A stretch of 64,000 bases of DNA from Ruminococcaceae bacterium AM07-15 (GTDB lineage: Bacteria > Bacillota > Clostridia > Oscillospirales > Butyricicoccaceae), in assembly GCA_003477405.1 (NCBI GenBank), contig QUDE01000008.1, positions 1 through 64,000 of the forward strand, in the 5' to 3' direction. The translations under genes were made by a program, and so were the position numbers. Shown here piece by piece: positions 16,169 to 25,062 of the stretch (the first letter of the stretch is position 1; each line of letters opens with the position of its first letter). The notes below the pieces were generated by a model. That model saw only the letters and a program-made list of their open reading frames with translations. It was not told the origin of the DNA and searched no databases.

Positions 16169-16516
16169 TTAGATGCCGATAATGCTCCAGAGATACATGG
16201 GCGCAGTGAGGGTAAACACGAGGCAGGCAAACAGGATGGCGGGAGCCGCCCACTCGAATTGGCCGGATTTTCTGTACTCGAAGTAGGCGGTGCCCAGCTT
16301 GGCGAAGAAGAATACGGCAAGGATCAGGTCGATGGCGGGAAACACCACATTGTCTACCACCGACTTGATCTGGGTGGATGCGGTGGACCAGGTGCTCTCG
16401 ACGGCGCCGGCCACATCCCCGGTACCGGCGGCGAAAGCTATGGTCGCCATCAGGCAGGTCATTGCCAAGACCACGACCAGCATAACGATCAGGCGCTTAT
16501 AGTTGAATTTACGCAT
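16169..16516 (-). CDS. VirB2-like (DUF3852-type) membrane protein
   Basis: The 115 residues have a signal peptide (basic KRL, hydrophobic stretch, cleavage near AFA|AG at 29-30) and two further membrane segments (about 58-78 and 90-110) joined by a short basic loop. This is the architecture of VirB2/TrbC pilins and matches the DUF3852 family in clostridial conjugation operons. It probably forms part of the channel or a conjugative filament. It is followed by the unknown 15734-16159 gene and virB6, as expected for a T4SS cluster. Confidence 0.78.
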   Translation of the reverse strand: MRKFNYKRLIVMLVVVLAMTCLMATIAFAAGTGDVAGAVESTWSTASTQIKSVVDNVVFPAIDLILAVFFFAKLGTAYFEYRKSGQFEWAAPAILFACLVFTLTAPMYLWSIIGI

Positions 16517-16538
16517 AAATTCCCTCCGTTGTATGTTG

Positions 16539-18293
16539 TTAATTTGTGGGGGCGATATGCCAGTCCTCCCAAAGATCTCCGGAAATCCGGACGGAGTCCG
16601 TCAGGTTAAGCGACAGCATTCCTGCGGGCGTCCAGCAGTCCAGGAGCCAGGTGTACGGCGTATAGCTTCCATCGGGATACCATATCGGTGTGAAATGGGT
16701 CGGCCGGTTATAGGTGCTGTAGGGGTTGTCCTTGAAGGTGAAGGTGGAGCGTTTGCCGCTGATGCTTCGGTCCAGGAGCCTCCAGAAGCCCTCATAGTTG
16801 AACTCCGGGAAATAGGTCACCGCATTCTGAGCCGCAGTAACTGCGGCGCTCTGTGTGGTGCTGACGCTGGCCGTAACGCTCTGCTGGATGCCGTATCCGC
16901 TCTTGAGCGCAGAGGAAGATGCCGTGGGCGACAGGCTGTCCGGCGTGATGACCATGGTTGCCGTCAGGCTGGCTGTGTAGGCGTTATAATCAAATTCCCA
17001 CCAGCCCTGATCCTCCCACCAGCCGTTGTCCACCCAGTGGTACCAACGGTCCGTGTGGGATTTGCCCTCGCTGTCCGTCCACCGATCCGTGTGCCAGCAC
17101 TTCTCCCAATTTTCAACCCACACCCAATTCTCCTGCCACCAGGGAGACCAGATGCCCCAGGAGGCGGAGGACCCTTCTTCTTTCTCTGGGATATCCACGA
17201 AGGTGAAGGTGTCGTTTCGGTCATCGGCCACGGGATTGGGCGGGTCGTTGCCGTCCAAATCCACAATGTTGGCGGTGATGGTGCTTTGCGCCGTGCCTCC
17301 GCCCAGCACCCTGACCTGAATGGTGCAAACACAGGGTTCATCGGGGGTATGCCACTTCACCCAGACCAGCTGGCTGTCGCCGTCCGGATAGTACACATTG
17401 CTGATGGTATAGGTGCTGCCTTCGATCACAAACTGCACGGTGACCGGGTTGTCCGGGTCTGACTGTCCGCCGGATACCTCCACCGAGGTAATGACATCGG
17501 TGTCCACCCGGTATTCGTAGTCAAACTCATCCACCTCCGGTTCCTCCACCTCATCGTTGAAGCGGACGATGCCGATCCCCAGCGAGGAGATGATCTGCTC
17601 GTTGCTGACCTTGCTTGTGGTGCTGCCTGACCACGCGGGATACCCGAGGTCAGCTTCCTCCAGGAAGATAGCGAGGGGGAGATTCTGATGGGTCAGCGAA
17701 CCCATCCAGTAGCGGAGATTTCCGTCAACGACCTGGTCATAGAGTGCGGCTTCCGTGGCTGTCATAGCGTAGTTGGCACCGTTATAGACCAGATACGCAA
17801 TCGGCTCGATGACGATTTTATAATCGCCGCAGATCAGCGTATCGAAGTCCATCCCCACATATCCAGCGATGGCTCGGATGACCTGTTCATCAGTGAAGTA
17901 GCTGCGGATGGCATCAATACTGGCCGGATAGCTGCCGGAGGAGATGATGCGGGGCAGGCTCTGCGAGGGATTAATGTAGCTGTAGTTTCCCACTACCGGA
18001 GAGAGACTCCGTCCGGCGTTATAGGACAGCTTGCTGACTTTGCCAAAATGAATAACGCCCGATGCGGGTGTTTTGTTGGTCAGATCGATCACATTGCCCA
18101 CTACGGCGTGGCTGTCCACATTGATTACGGATACACGGACGCCATCCATGCCGGGATTCCAATAGCTTGTAGATGTTCCGCTGCCCATGTTGCCGCCACC
18201 GCCATCGATGTTTTCATCTCCGGTTGCGTAGGCAGGTACAGAGATGGACAGCATCAGGACAGCGGAGAGAATAAGAGCAAGGATTCGCTTCAC
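16539..18293 (-). CDS. large secreted ICE protein with tryptophan-rich segment
   Basis: A 584-residue exported protein. The GTG at 18293 has AAAGGAG 7 nt upstream and gives a clean signal peptide ending AYA (about residue 24). A Gly/Ser-rich linker follows, then a domain at about 40-260. A segment at about 270-375 looks like Ig/fibronectin-type beta structure. Near residues 390-450 about one residue in four is Trp. I know of no catalytic motif. Being encoded next to the VirB2-like gene, it may be a surface or channel-associated adhesin. No LPXTG anchor or membrane tail is visible, so it is either released or held by other proteins. Confidence 0.7.
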   Translation of the reverse strand: MKRILALILSAVLMLSISVPAYATGDENIDGGGGNMGSGTSTSYWNPGMDGVRVSVINVDSHAVVGNVIDLTNKTPASGVIHFGKVSKLSYNAGRSLSPVVGNYSYINPSQSLPRIISSGSYPASIDAIRSYFTDEQVIRAIAGYVGMDFDTLICGDYKIVIEPIAYLVYNGANYAMTATEAALYDQVVDGNLRYWMGSLTHQNLPLAIFLEEADLGYPAWSGSTTSKVSNEQIISSLGIGIVRFNDEVEEPEVDEFDYEYRVDTDVITSVEVSGGQSDPDNPVTVQFVIEGSTYTISNVYYPDGDSQLVWVKWHTPDEPCVCTIQVRVLGGGTAQSTITANIVDLDGNDPPNPVADDRNDTFTFVDIPEKEEGSSASWGIWSPWWQENWVWVENWEKCWHTDRWTDSEGKSHTDRWYHWVDNGWWEDQGWWEFDYNAYTASLTATMVITPDSLSPTASSSALKSGYGIQQSVTASVSTTQSAAVTAAQNAVTYFPEFNYEGFWRLLDRSISGKRSTFTFKDNPYSTYNRPTHFTPIWYPDGSYTPYTWLLDCWTPAGMLSLNLTDSVRISGDLWEDWHIAPTN

Positions 18294-18324
18294 AGGTGCT
18301 CTCCTTTCCGATTTTTCAAATAGA

Positions 18325-18354
18325 AACGGCGCAGTCACTTCCTACTGCGCCGTT
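18325..18354 (-). terminator. intercistronic hairpin, probable terminator
   Basis: A perfect 11-bp stem AACGGCGCAGT/ACTGCGCCGTT with an 8-nt loop is followed on the minus strand by TCTATTTG, a weak T-run. It lies between the DUF6550-type gene and the next start, 32 nt downstream. Confidence 0.65.
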
Positions 18355-18370
18355 ATTGCGGATGAGGGGG

Positions 18371-18958
18371 TCAATTACCGCCGCCCATCTCGCCGATCTT
18401 ATTTCCGTTTTCATACATACTGTTGTCCTGAACGCCGGTGTTCTCACCGCTGTTTTCCACATAGCCGAAGCCGGGTACATAGACCTGACCGGAGCTGTTG
18501 GTGCTTCCCGCGGCAGGCTCCGTTTCGGTGGGAGTCACTGTGGGAGTTTCCTCATAGGTGGGCGGCGCCTCATCCTCGGTCTTGCGCTCCTCCTCCGGCA
18601 CATCCGTTCCGTCGTGGTCATCCGGCAGCGTGGTGGTGCCGGAGGGTGCTTCCGGTTTTTCGGGGGATTCAGGCTTTACAGGATCTTCCTGGATGGTCTG
18701 CTCCAGGCCGCTGGAGTCTGCACCCTGGGCGGGATCGGTTTCGGATGCGTCCGGCGTTTCCATCTGGACATCCAGATCAGTCTGGCTGTTATTGTCGATA
18801 TCCACATTGGGATCACCGCTCTGGGTGGGATCATCGGAAACCACACCGGAAGAAATATTGGCATTACCGCCGAACCGGACGGCGATCCCAACGGCTGCCG
18901 CAATGCAGAGCAGGCAGCAGACGGCGATGAGGATGATCCTCTTTGTCTTGTCTGTCAT
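18371..18958 (-). CDS. DUF6550-type single-pass membrane protein
   Basis: The 195 residues start with a basic tail and one membrane segment (about 8-30). A long acidic, Pro/Glu/Thr-rich, apparently disordered region (35-170) follows, and then a short conserved end with QVYVPGFGYVENS and MYENGNKIGEMGG. This fits the DUF6550 family seen in clostridial conjugation operons. The domain likely sits outside the membrane with the C-terminal motif as a binding site, which is inference. The ATG at 18958 has AAGGAGG upstream. The promoter-like element at 18995-19023 is well placed to drive it. Confidence 0.75.
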   Translation of the reverse strand: MTDKTKRIILIAVCCLLCIAAAVGIAVRFGGNANISSGVVSDDPTQSGDPNVDIDNNSQTDLDVQMETPDASETDPAQGADSSGLEQTIQEDPVKPESPEKPEAPSGTTTLPDDHDGTDVPEEERKTEDEAPPTYEETPTVTPTETEPAAGSTNSSGQVYVPGFGYVENSGENTGVQDNSMYENGNKIGEMGGGN

Positions 18959-18994
18959 GGTGTATGCCTCCTTGGTGTATTTCTTGTTAATGGG

Positions 18995-19023
18995 ACAATA
19001 CCACATTTTCCTGTGGAAGTCTA
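18995..19023 (-). promoter_or_regulatory. promoter-like element, site 2 of a repeated motif
   Basis: Minus-strand boxes TAGACT and TATTGT are separated by 17 bp, in the 83-bp gap upstream of the gene starting at 18958. The downstream box with its flank (GTGGTATTGT) is identical to that at 34042-34070. Confidence 0.5.
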
Positions 19024-19041
19024 TTGAAAAGACCGGATGGA

Positions 19042-19581
19042 TCAGAAGAGAGGCACATATTTGGCCTCTGTGTGCAAAGTCATGCTGGCGGCGGGCAAAA
19101 GATTCCCCAGAAACCGGACAGGCACCTCCAGATGGATCTCCACCAGCGCGGTATATCCCTCGCTCTGGCCGGAACCGAGGCTGTTATTTTCCAGAACCAC
19201 GGACAGGTCGGAGATGGTATATTCCACCTCACCGTCCGAAATTTTCTGATACCCGCCCGCTGTATTTTCCAGGCCGAGCGTTTCAGAGAGCTGGCCGTAC
19301 ACATCGCCGGTATCGATGCTCTCATCCCAGCGGCCTGTACCGTCCGGATACCAGCCCGCGGCGTATCCCTCACGGACGGCGTGGTACACATCGTCGTAGT
19401 TGTCATTGACGGTGGAAATGACCGCCTGCTGCGCGGCCTCCTTTACGCCTTGGGCAATGATCCACAGCCGGCTGAATTCGGCAATGGCGCAGAACAGCAT
19501 CAGTAATACCAGCACAATGGCAAGGATCATGGGGGTGCCCTCGCCGGAGCGACGGCGAAAAATCGGTTTTCTCACTTCCAA
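19042..19581 (-). CDS. TadE-like pseudopilin
   Basis: The 179 residues have the TadE arrangement. A short basic leader ends in RRRSGEG, then comes a single membrane helix (about 17-38), then a 140-residue extracytoplasmic domain. The Gly13-Glu14 junction just before the hydrophobic stretch looks like a prepilin peptidase site, and a matching peptidase is encoded at 25063-25470. TadE/TadF pseudopilins are minor subunits of Tad (Flp) pili. It overlaps the upstream DUF4320-type gene by 10 bp and is the last gene of the pilus cluster. A Glu at +5 is absent (Met18). Confidence 0.75.
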   Translation of the reverse strand: MEVRKPIFRRRSGEGTPMILAIVLVLLMLFCAIAEFSRLWIIAQGVKEAAQQAVISTVNDNYDDVYHAVREGYAAGWYPDGTGRWDESIDTGDVYGQLSETLGLENTAGGYQKISDGEVEYTISDLSVVLENNSLGSGQSEGYTALVEIHLEVPVRFLGNLLPAASMTLHTEAKYVPLF

Positions 19582-19967
19582 TACACCTCCGACTTGCCTG
19601 TAGCGGAAGCCGTCAGCGTGATCGGGAACGAGCCAAATCCTCCGAACAAGCCGATATCCGTTTCCAGCGTCAGGGTCACGGTGACCTCGTCATTGAGCTG
19701 GATGCGTCCGGTGGTGGACCACCGAATGTCGGGGTCAAGCCCGGTGCTGTCGGTAAGCGCCGCCGCCCGGCGGGTGGTCTCCGTGCCAACCCGGCCGGCG
19801 ATCTCCGCCTCGCGCACCAGCTCCACCGCATAGGTGTCCAGTTGCTGTTTGGTGATGTAGACCGGGAGCACACGAACCACCAGCGCGAGCACCAGCATGG
19901 CGCACACCACCAGGACACATACATCGATATAGCCTTCGCCGGAGCGCCGTTTCAGTAATTTTCTCAT
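19572..19967 (-). CDS. DUF4320 protein, TadE-like pilus component
   Basis: The 131 residues start MRKLLKRRSGEGYIDV, followed by a membrane helix (about 16-35) and a beta-rich extracytoplasmic domain. The family matches DUF4320. The RRSGEGY motif, with Gly10-Glu11 and Asp15 at +5, is the same type of prepilin-like processing site seen in the proteins at 19042-19581 and 25470-25724. The ATG at 19967 has AAAGGAGG. It probably forms a minor pilin of the Tad-like system. It lies 11 nt after the TadC-like gene. Confidence 0.78.
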   Translation of the reverse strand: MRKLLKRRSGEGYIDVCVLVVCAMLVLALVVRVLPVYITKQQLDTYAVELVREAEIAGRVGTETTRRAAALTDSTGLDPDIRWSTTGRIQLNDEVTVTLTLETDIGLFGGFGSFPITLTASATGKSEVYWK

Positions 19968-19978
19968 GGCGACCTCCT

Positions 19979-20851
19979 TTAGAACAGGCTCCCCAGGGAG
20001 TTGACGATCTGGTACACGATGATGACGATGTAGGTCATCATGAAGCACACGAGCATGATAAAGCTGAATACCCGGATTTTGGGCGGGATCTTTGCGGCCT
20101 TGGCTTTGAGCCGCTGCAGTTCCTGCGCTTTCAGATCGTGGGAGAGCATCTGAAAATACATCCTGCCATCGTCGCCACGCAGAATGCCGATGAGGCCGCG
20201 GACGATGTCCGAAATGATGGCAGAGCCCATTCTGGCTTCAAATCGGATGAGCGCTGCCTCATAGGAGGAGGACCGCATATCCGCTGTCAGCACATCCAGC
20301 TCCCGACCAAAGTCCGGTCCGGCGTGTTTCTTGTAGTTTTCCAGAATCCGCAGGACATCCCGGCTGGCAGCCAGCTCCTGATGGATGGTGGCGACGAACC
20401 GGGGCAGCTCGCCCTCGATCAGCTCCATTCTGGCCTTGACCAGCTCGTCAGCCCGACGGCTCTCCTTGAACCAGGTCAGCACGGCCAGCACCACGATGAG
20501 GGGGCTCAGGATGGGCAGGATCAGCAGGCACGGGATGATGCCGAGCAGGATGAGGCAGGGCTTCAGGATCGAATAAGCCGTGTAGACCTGGGGCGTCATA
20601 TCCAACCCTGCCGCCGTGAGCTTGCTCTCCAGCCGGCGGTATTTGTATTCGTCCATTCGGATCAGCGGCGCCAGCTTCAGCGCCCAGCCGAGGATCAGCG
20701 CCTCCAGAGCTTTGACCAGGCTCCGCTCCCGCCGTCCGGCAGAGATGAGTGCCCGTTCCGTGGCCAGTCTGGGAATCTTCAGAAGGTCGGCGAGGACGAA
20801 ATACAGTCCGGCGGCCAGCGCGGTCCCGAACAGGAATAAAAGTACGCCCAT
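19979..20851 (-). CDS. TadC-like type II secretion F-family membrane protein
   Basis: The inner-membrane platform protein of a Tad pilus, which works with the CpaF ATPase to add or remove pilins. It has 290 residues. The N-terminal membrane segment (about 5-22) is followed by a central pair (about 98-125) and a C-terminal segment (about 255-285). Between them lie the cytoplasmic helices of the T2SF domain (LPRFVATIHQELAASRDVL). The ATG at 20851 was chosen for the GGAGG 7 nt upstream. It follows the TadB-like gene by 4 nt. Confidence 0.85.
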   Translation of the reverse strand: MGVLLFLFGTALAAGLYFVLADLLKIPRLATERALISAGRRERSLVKALEALILGWALKLAPLIRMDEYKYRRLESKLTAAGLDMTPQVYTAYSILKPCLILLGIIPCLLILPILSPLIVVLAVLTWFKESRRADELVKARMELIEGELPRFVATIHQELAASRDVLRILENYKKHAGPDFGRELDVLTADMRSSSYEAALIRFEARMGSAIISDIVRGLIGILRGDDGRMYFQMLSHDLKAQELQRLKAKAAKIPPKIRVFSFIMLVCFMMTYIVIIVYQIVNSLGSLF

Positions 20852-20855
20852 TTCC

Positions 20856-21785
20856 TCACCTCCGATACTCAATAGGCTGTGTCAGTTTCACCACAAAGGC
20901 AAAGGACACGAATACGGCTGCGATGCAGACGGCGATGACCATCTGGCCGGGGATGGTGTCCACCAGGGTGTGGTACCAATCGGTGTTGATGAACCGCACC
21001 AGCGGGATATTGATCAGCACCAGGATCGCCATGGTGACGAACTCCTTGCGGGGGCCGAAGACCAGATTTTCCAGCTCTCCGTTGACCACTCGCATATCCG
21101 ACAGCTTGCTAACGATGGGAGTCAGGGTGCTTTTCAGGCTGCGGTCTGTCTGGCATGCCATCACCGCTTCGCACCACTCCTGCCACACCTCATTGTCGAT
21201 GGCGTATTTCAGGTCGTGAAGTGCAGCGTCCATGTCCGGGTCAATATGCTTGATGCGGGTCAGAAACCGCTGGAACACCTCCTGCACCGGGTGGTGCAGG
21301 TATCGGACATTTTCCTCCACCGCCTGCTGGAAGTTTTCCGTGCGCAGATAGGCGGTGGTGATGACCGACAGCGCCGTTTCCAGCTCTGCGGCCACATCCT
21401 TTTTGAAGCTGCCGGCTGTCAGCTTGACATACCAGAACGGCGCCAGCATAAAGCCGACGGCCAGCACAGGGACAAGGAATGCGTTCCCGGCGAGAATGGC
21501 GATGCAGGCGCCCAGGGCAAACAGCACCAGGGAGGCCATGCACACCATGGGGAACTTCCCCTCACGCCCGGATGCGGCCAGCACCGCCTGCGCCTCCGTG
21601 ATCTCCCGGCGGAAGAAGCCGGCCTTTTTTCGCTTGGTCGTCTCGTTGATATCCGCCCGGATGCTGCCAGGAGCGGCAGTCAGCCGGGAGAAGATGCTGT
21701 CGCTCATTTCTGCGGGGGAGATCCCCAGCACCATAAAAAGCCCGGCGATCATGCCGATGCAGGCGATCAGTTGGATCATTGTCAT
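20856..21785 (-). CDS. TadB-like type II secretion F-family membrane protein
   Basis: The second platform protein of the Tad-type pilus. It has 309 residues with membrane segments at about 5-22, 80-118 and 265-300. A cytoplasmic T2SF region contains AELETALSVITTAYLRTENF. TadB and TadC are usually encoded side by side directly after CpaF, exactly as here. The start overlaps the cpaF stop by 4 bp. Confidence 0.85.
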   Translation of the reverse strand: MTMIQLIACIGMIAGLFMVLGISPAEMSDSIFSRLTAAPGSIRADINETTKRKKAGFFRREITEAQAVLAASGREGKFPMVCMASLVLFALGACIAILAGNAFLVPVLAVGFMLAPFWYVKLTAGSFKKDVAAELETALSVITTAYLRTENFQQAVEENVRYLHHPVQEVFQRFLTRIKHIDPDMDAALHDLKYAIDNEVWQEWCEAVMACQTDRSLKSTLTPIVSKLSDMRVVNGELENLVFGPRKEFVTMAILVLINIPLVRFINTDWYHTLVDTIPGQMVIAVCIAAVFVSFAFVVKLTQPIEYRR

Positions 21786-23278
21786 GCAGTTTCCTCCTTT
21801 CTCTGGATGAACTGCTCCAGCTCACCGCGGGGCATACCGTTCTCGATAAAGCGGCGCTGCAGGCTCTCGGACATTTCCTCGCACTTCTGGTGGTGTCCCT
21901 CAATGATGAACCGGTCGCCCTCCAGACGGTTTTCAGTGATGTTGTACTCGTAGAGCTTGTGAAGCCGTCGGCTCCCATCCGGCAGGATCTCACATTCGGA
22001 GATGTTGGTGATGCGGCGCTCCTTGTTCTCCAGCTGGCGGCAGTAGACCACAATGGGATATGCCTCAGTGACATAGCCCATGAGCGTATCGTCGGGGGTG
22101 TCCACGGCCCGCTTGCACAGGGATACCATGCGGCGATAGGTGCCCTCGCTGGAGCTGGAGTGGATGGTGGTGAGAACGGCCACTCCCACGCGGGCGGCCT
22201 CCTGGGCGGCATTGGCCTCCGGGCCGCGCATCTCACCCACGGCGATGATGTCGGGATTAAAGCGAAGGGCGATGTCCAGCAGCGCGATCTGGTCGATGCG
22301 CTGCCGCTCGTTCTCGCTGTCGCGGGTCTGGGTGTGGACGACGGAGTTGACCACCCTGCCGTTCTGCTCCCGGATGAGCTGAAGCTCACGGGAGCCGTCC
22401 TCGATGGTGAAGATCCGCTTGCGGTCGGGAATGGTGGACAGGAGCCAGCCCGCCACAGTGGTCTTGCCGGAGCTGGTGGCGCCTGCCACACAGATGGAGA
22501 CGCCGTAGCGCAGGCAGGCGGACAAGAAATCCAGCATTTCCTCCGTGGCGGTGCCGCTGCCCACAAAGTCCTCCTTGGTCAGATTCTTGGGGTTGACGAT
22601 TCGGATGGAGGCCGCGACGCCGGCATCCTCGTCCAGCACCGGGGTCTTGATGACCGAGACACGGATGTTTTTGGCCAGACGGGAGGTAATGATGGGACTG
22701 GCGTTGTCCAGCACCTTGCCGGAGTTCTGGAGCATACGGCGGATGACATTGGCCGCGTGGTCCGGCGAGTCGAAGTGTTCCTCCAGCTTGACGGTGCGGC
22801 CGTCGGAATACTGGATCTCAATGTCGCGCCAGGAATTGATGTCGATCTCCTCGATTCCGTCGGCGAAGATGTACTTGGTCAGGAATCCATACTCGGCCAT
22901 CTCCGTATACAGGGCGTCTACCAGCTCGCTCTGGCTCATGCCGTCCACCGCCATGCGATTGTCCTGCAAATAGCGGGCGATCCGGCGCTTCATCTGCTCC
23001 TTGGCCTCGTCGCCGTTCTCCGTGATCAGGGTGGCATAGGTACCGGAGAGGTAGGACTGTACCTGACTGAGAACCTTCGCGAAGGGTATCCCCTCGGCCT
23101 GGGGAGCAAAGAAGACATCGCTCGCCTTGGGGGCGACCTTGGTTTCTGCAAAAATAGTCCTTCCGGTATTTTCCTCGAAGGAGATGTCATGCACCTCGGC
23201 CTGCTCCTGCCTGGCCTCCGCCGGGGCGGCGGCCGGGGCCGCAGCAAATAAGGAATTGCTTCTTCTGTCGCCAAGCAT
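21782..23278 (-). CDS. cpaF: CpaF/TadA-type pilus assembly ATPase
   Basis: The secretion ATPase that powers Tad/Flp pilus assembly. It has 498 residues. An N-terminal linker (1-90) is followed by the CpaF N-domain. The Walker A motif is GATSSGKT at 266-273, and an Asp box and Walker B lie in RFNPDIIAVGEMRGPEA. A His box follows in LTTIHSSSSEGTYRR. The ATG at 23278 is preceded by GGAGG at 7 nt. The frame stays open upstream through an inserted repeat (23280-23439) to an older-looking start, so annotation pipelines may add up to 55 spurious residues. Confidence 0.92.
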   Translation of the reverse strand: MLGDRRSNSLFAAAPAAAPAEARQEQAEVHDISFEENTGRTIFAETKVAPKASDVFFAPQAEGIPFAKVLSQVQSYLSGTYATLITENGDEAKEQMKRRIARYLQDNRMAVDGMSQSELVDALYTEMAEYGFLTKYIFADGIEEIDINSWRDIEIQYSDGRTVKLEEHFDSPDHAANVIRRMLQNSGKVLDNASPIITSRLAKNIRVSVIKTPVLDEDAGVAASIRIVNPKNLTKEDFVGSGTATEEMLDFLSACLRYGVSICVAGATSSGKTTVAGWLLSTIPDRKRIFTIEDGSRELQLIREQNGRVVNSVVHTQTRDSENERQRIDQIALLDIALRFNPDIIAVGEMRGPEANAAQEAARVGVAVLTTIHSSSSEGTYRRMVSLCKRAVDTPDDTLMGYVTEAYPIVVYCRQLENKERRITNISECEILPDGSRRLHKLYEYNITENRLEGDRFIIEGHHQKCEEMSESLQRRFIENGMPRGELEQFIQRKEETA

Positions 23279-23279
23279 C

Positions 23280-23439
23280 AGAACACCTCCTTCCACGGCG
23301 CACGCATTTTCTGCGGAAAATGCTGGCGCACTTTGTTCGCGGTGCGCCTCCAAAGGGGGACCAGTCCCCCTTTGGGGAACCCCCAGCTCTCCGAGAGGGA
23401 CGAGAGATTCTTTGTTCCCATCCTTTAGAACACCTCCTT
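23280..23439. repeat. MITE-like palindromic insertion between pilus genes
   Basis: A 13-bp direct repeat AGAACACCTCCTT flanks the segment (23280-23292 and 23427-23439). Inside are GCATTTTC/GAAAATGC and the perfect 12-bp palindrome CCAAAGGGGGAC/GTCCCCCTTTGG (23350-23375). The direct repeat spans the ribosome binding site, so both the old and the new copy can serve cpaF. It encodes nothing recognisable. Confidence 0.6.
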
Positions 23440-24231
23440 GCAAATCCTCTCGATTTCCTTACGGAACGCCTTGCTGTCTTTCATGGAGAGATCGTTCAGA
23501 AGCGTGCCCTCCAGATACTGCTCCTCCAGCTCCTGGGAGTGCGGGAGCTGGAAAGCGACGCTCCCAAGTACCTGACCGATGCGGTCCGCCGCCTGGAGGG
23601 GCTTGATGTTGGACGCCGCCTTATACTGCTTGTCCTCATCCCAGTGCAGTTCCCGAAGGAGCGGGAGCTGGCTGGACAGGTAGCCAATGGATTTCAGGTC
23701 GCAGTTGGCCAGCCGGAGGACGCTGTCGGCCTCCATGAGCGCCACGGCGGAGAGGATGTCATTGGCAATATAGCTGGAGCAGTCGATGACCACATAGGGG
23801 GCGATCTCACGCAGGCCGCGGATGAGTTCCTCCGCCTGCTGCTTGGTGCAGGCTGCGTAGGTATACTCGTTTTCCCCCTTGCGCAGCCCCAGCATGGTCA
23901 GGTAGGACAGCTTCTTGTGGGTGGTCAGGTTGTGCTTGATGAGATTCACGGAGATCCGCTGGGCGGCGAAGATGCTGCCCAGGGATTTGTCGCACTCCAG
24001 TTCAGAGGGCGGGCAGATGCAGGGCATCATAGGGGCGGTCATATCGCAGAGCAGAAGCGCCACATTTTTCTTCTGGGAGGCCAGATGCTTTGCGATCTTT
24101 ACCGCAGTCACGGTTTTGCCGCAGCCGGGGCTTCCCCAGACGGCCAGGACTCCGCCGCCGGATTCCTCGATGATTTCAACCTCCTCCGGCTCTGTGCTGC
24201 GGTGAAACAGGCTTCCTTTCATGAAGTTCAT
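23425..24231 (-). CDS. CpaE/TadZ-like ParA-family ATPase
   Basis: The 268 residues contain a deviant Walker A, WGSPGCGKTVT (about 32-42), then LLCDMTAPMMP and YVVIDCSSYI, in the order of the MinD/ParA fold. In Tad loci a ParA-like protein (TadZ/CpaE) places the pilus machinery in the cell. Here it lies between CpaB and CpaF, the usual place. The receiver-like N-domain of CpaE is absent. It overlaps the CpaB-like gene by 4 bp. A role in partitioning the ICE is possible but less likely given the neighbours. Confidence 0.78.
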   Translation of the reverse strand: MNFMKGSLFHRSTEPEEVEIIEESGGGVLAVWGSPGCGKTVTAVKIAKHLASQKKNVALLLCDMTAPMMPCICPPSELECDKSLGSIFAAQRISVNLIKHNLTTHKKLSYLTMLGLRKGENEYTYAACTKQQAEELIRGLREIAPYVVIDCSSYIANDILSAVALMEADSVLRLANCDLKSIGYLSSQLPLLRELHWDEDKQYKAASNIKPLQAADRIGQVLGSVAFQLPHSQELEEQYLEGTLLNDLSMKDSKAFRKEIERICKEVF

Positions 24232-25052
24232 TCCGCAGCCGCCTCGCTCTCTGCGGCAGAATCGGCGCCCTCGCTTTCCCCGGTTTCGGTATTCTCAGTT
24301 GCCTCGGCAGTCTCCTCGGCTTCCGGCTCGGCGTACAGCTCCTCGATCAGAGCGTCCTGCGCCTCAATGAATGCGGAGGCATTCTCAGGCGTCCCACGAT
24401 AAACCAGCGCCAGATGCAGCTCGCTTTCCTGTTCCAGCCCCGCCAGCACCTTGGCCTGCTCGGTGGTCACCAGCAGGGTGACGGTGGAGGGCAGCTCTTT
24501 TTCATCCTCAACCGCCTCGCCGGTGTTGGCGTCGTAACCAGAGGAGGCGGTAACGGAGATGACCTCTACATACTGCAGCTCGGGCGGGATCACGGTTTCG
24601 CCCATGCCCTGATAGTCGGCCACGAGGACGGAAACGATATCGCCGCTCTCCAGTTTGCCGGAAAGGCCGGTGGCAAAACTCTTGATGGTGACAGAGATGG
24701 CCTGTTTGGTGCCGTCCAGATTGTAGAGATAGGCATTTTCAGCGGCAGGCTCGTTGGAGAGCTTGCTGGCCAGAATGTAATCGCCCACCTTCAGGTCGGC
24801 GGTGGCATATTTGCCGACGACCTCGTCTTTTTCTGTCATGATGCCGGACGGCAGGTTATAGGCGCCCACCTCCACAGTCTGTACCATCTCAGCGGTAATC
24901 TCGTCGCCCTCCTTGATGTCGGCGGTGACGCGGACGATCTCAGCCTTCTCGCTGGCGCTGCGGCTGAACAGGGGCGTCGCTCCGAAGCAGATGACGAGCG
25001 CCAGGAGGATACACAGCACACCGATCACGGTGCGGTTACGGAAAATCTTCAT
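24228..25052 (-). CDS. CpaB/RcpC-like pilus protein with SAF domain
   Basis: The 274 residues start with one membrane helix (about 7-28), then a SAF domain (VTADIKEGDEITAEMV, then KYATADLKVGDYIL) and an RcpC/CpaB-like domain to about 230. The tail is very acidic (Glu/Ala-rich, 235-274). CpaB proteins act at the outer face of Tad systems. In Gram-positive bacteria they probably contact peptidoglycan. The ATG at 25052 has AAGGAGG close upstream. The acidic tail is unusual and may bind wall or pilin. Confidence 0.85.
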   Translation of the reverse strand: MKIFRNRTVIGVLCILLALVICFGATPLFSRSASEKAEIVRVTADIKEGDEITAEMVQTVEVGAYNLPSGIMTEKDEVVGKYATADLKVGDYILASKLSNEPAAENAYLYNLDGTKQAISVTIKSFATGLSGKLESGDIVSVLVADYQGMGETVIPPELQYVEVISVTASSGYDANTGEAVEDEKELPSTVTLLVTTEQAKVLAGLEQESELHLALVYRGTPENASAFIEAQDALIEELYAEPEAEETAEATENTETGESEGADSAAESEAAAE

Positions 25053-25062
25053 ATAAGCCTCC

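Noticed and set aside
21782..23443. 553-residue version of CpaF
   Set aside because: The extra N-terminal residues are encoded by the palindromic insertion, and a proper ribosome binding site precedes the ATG at 23278.
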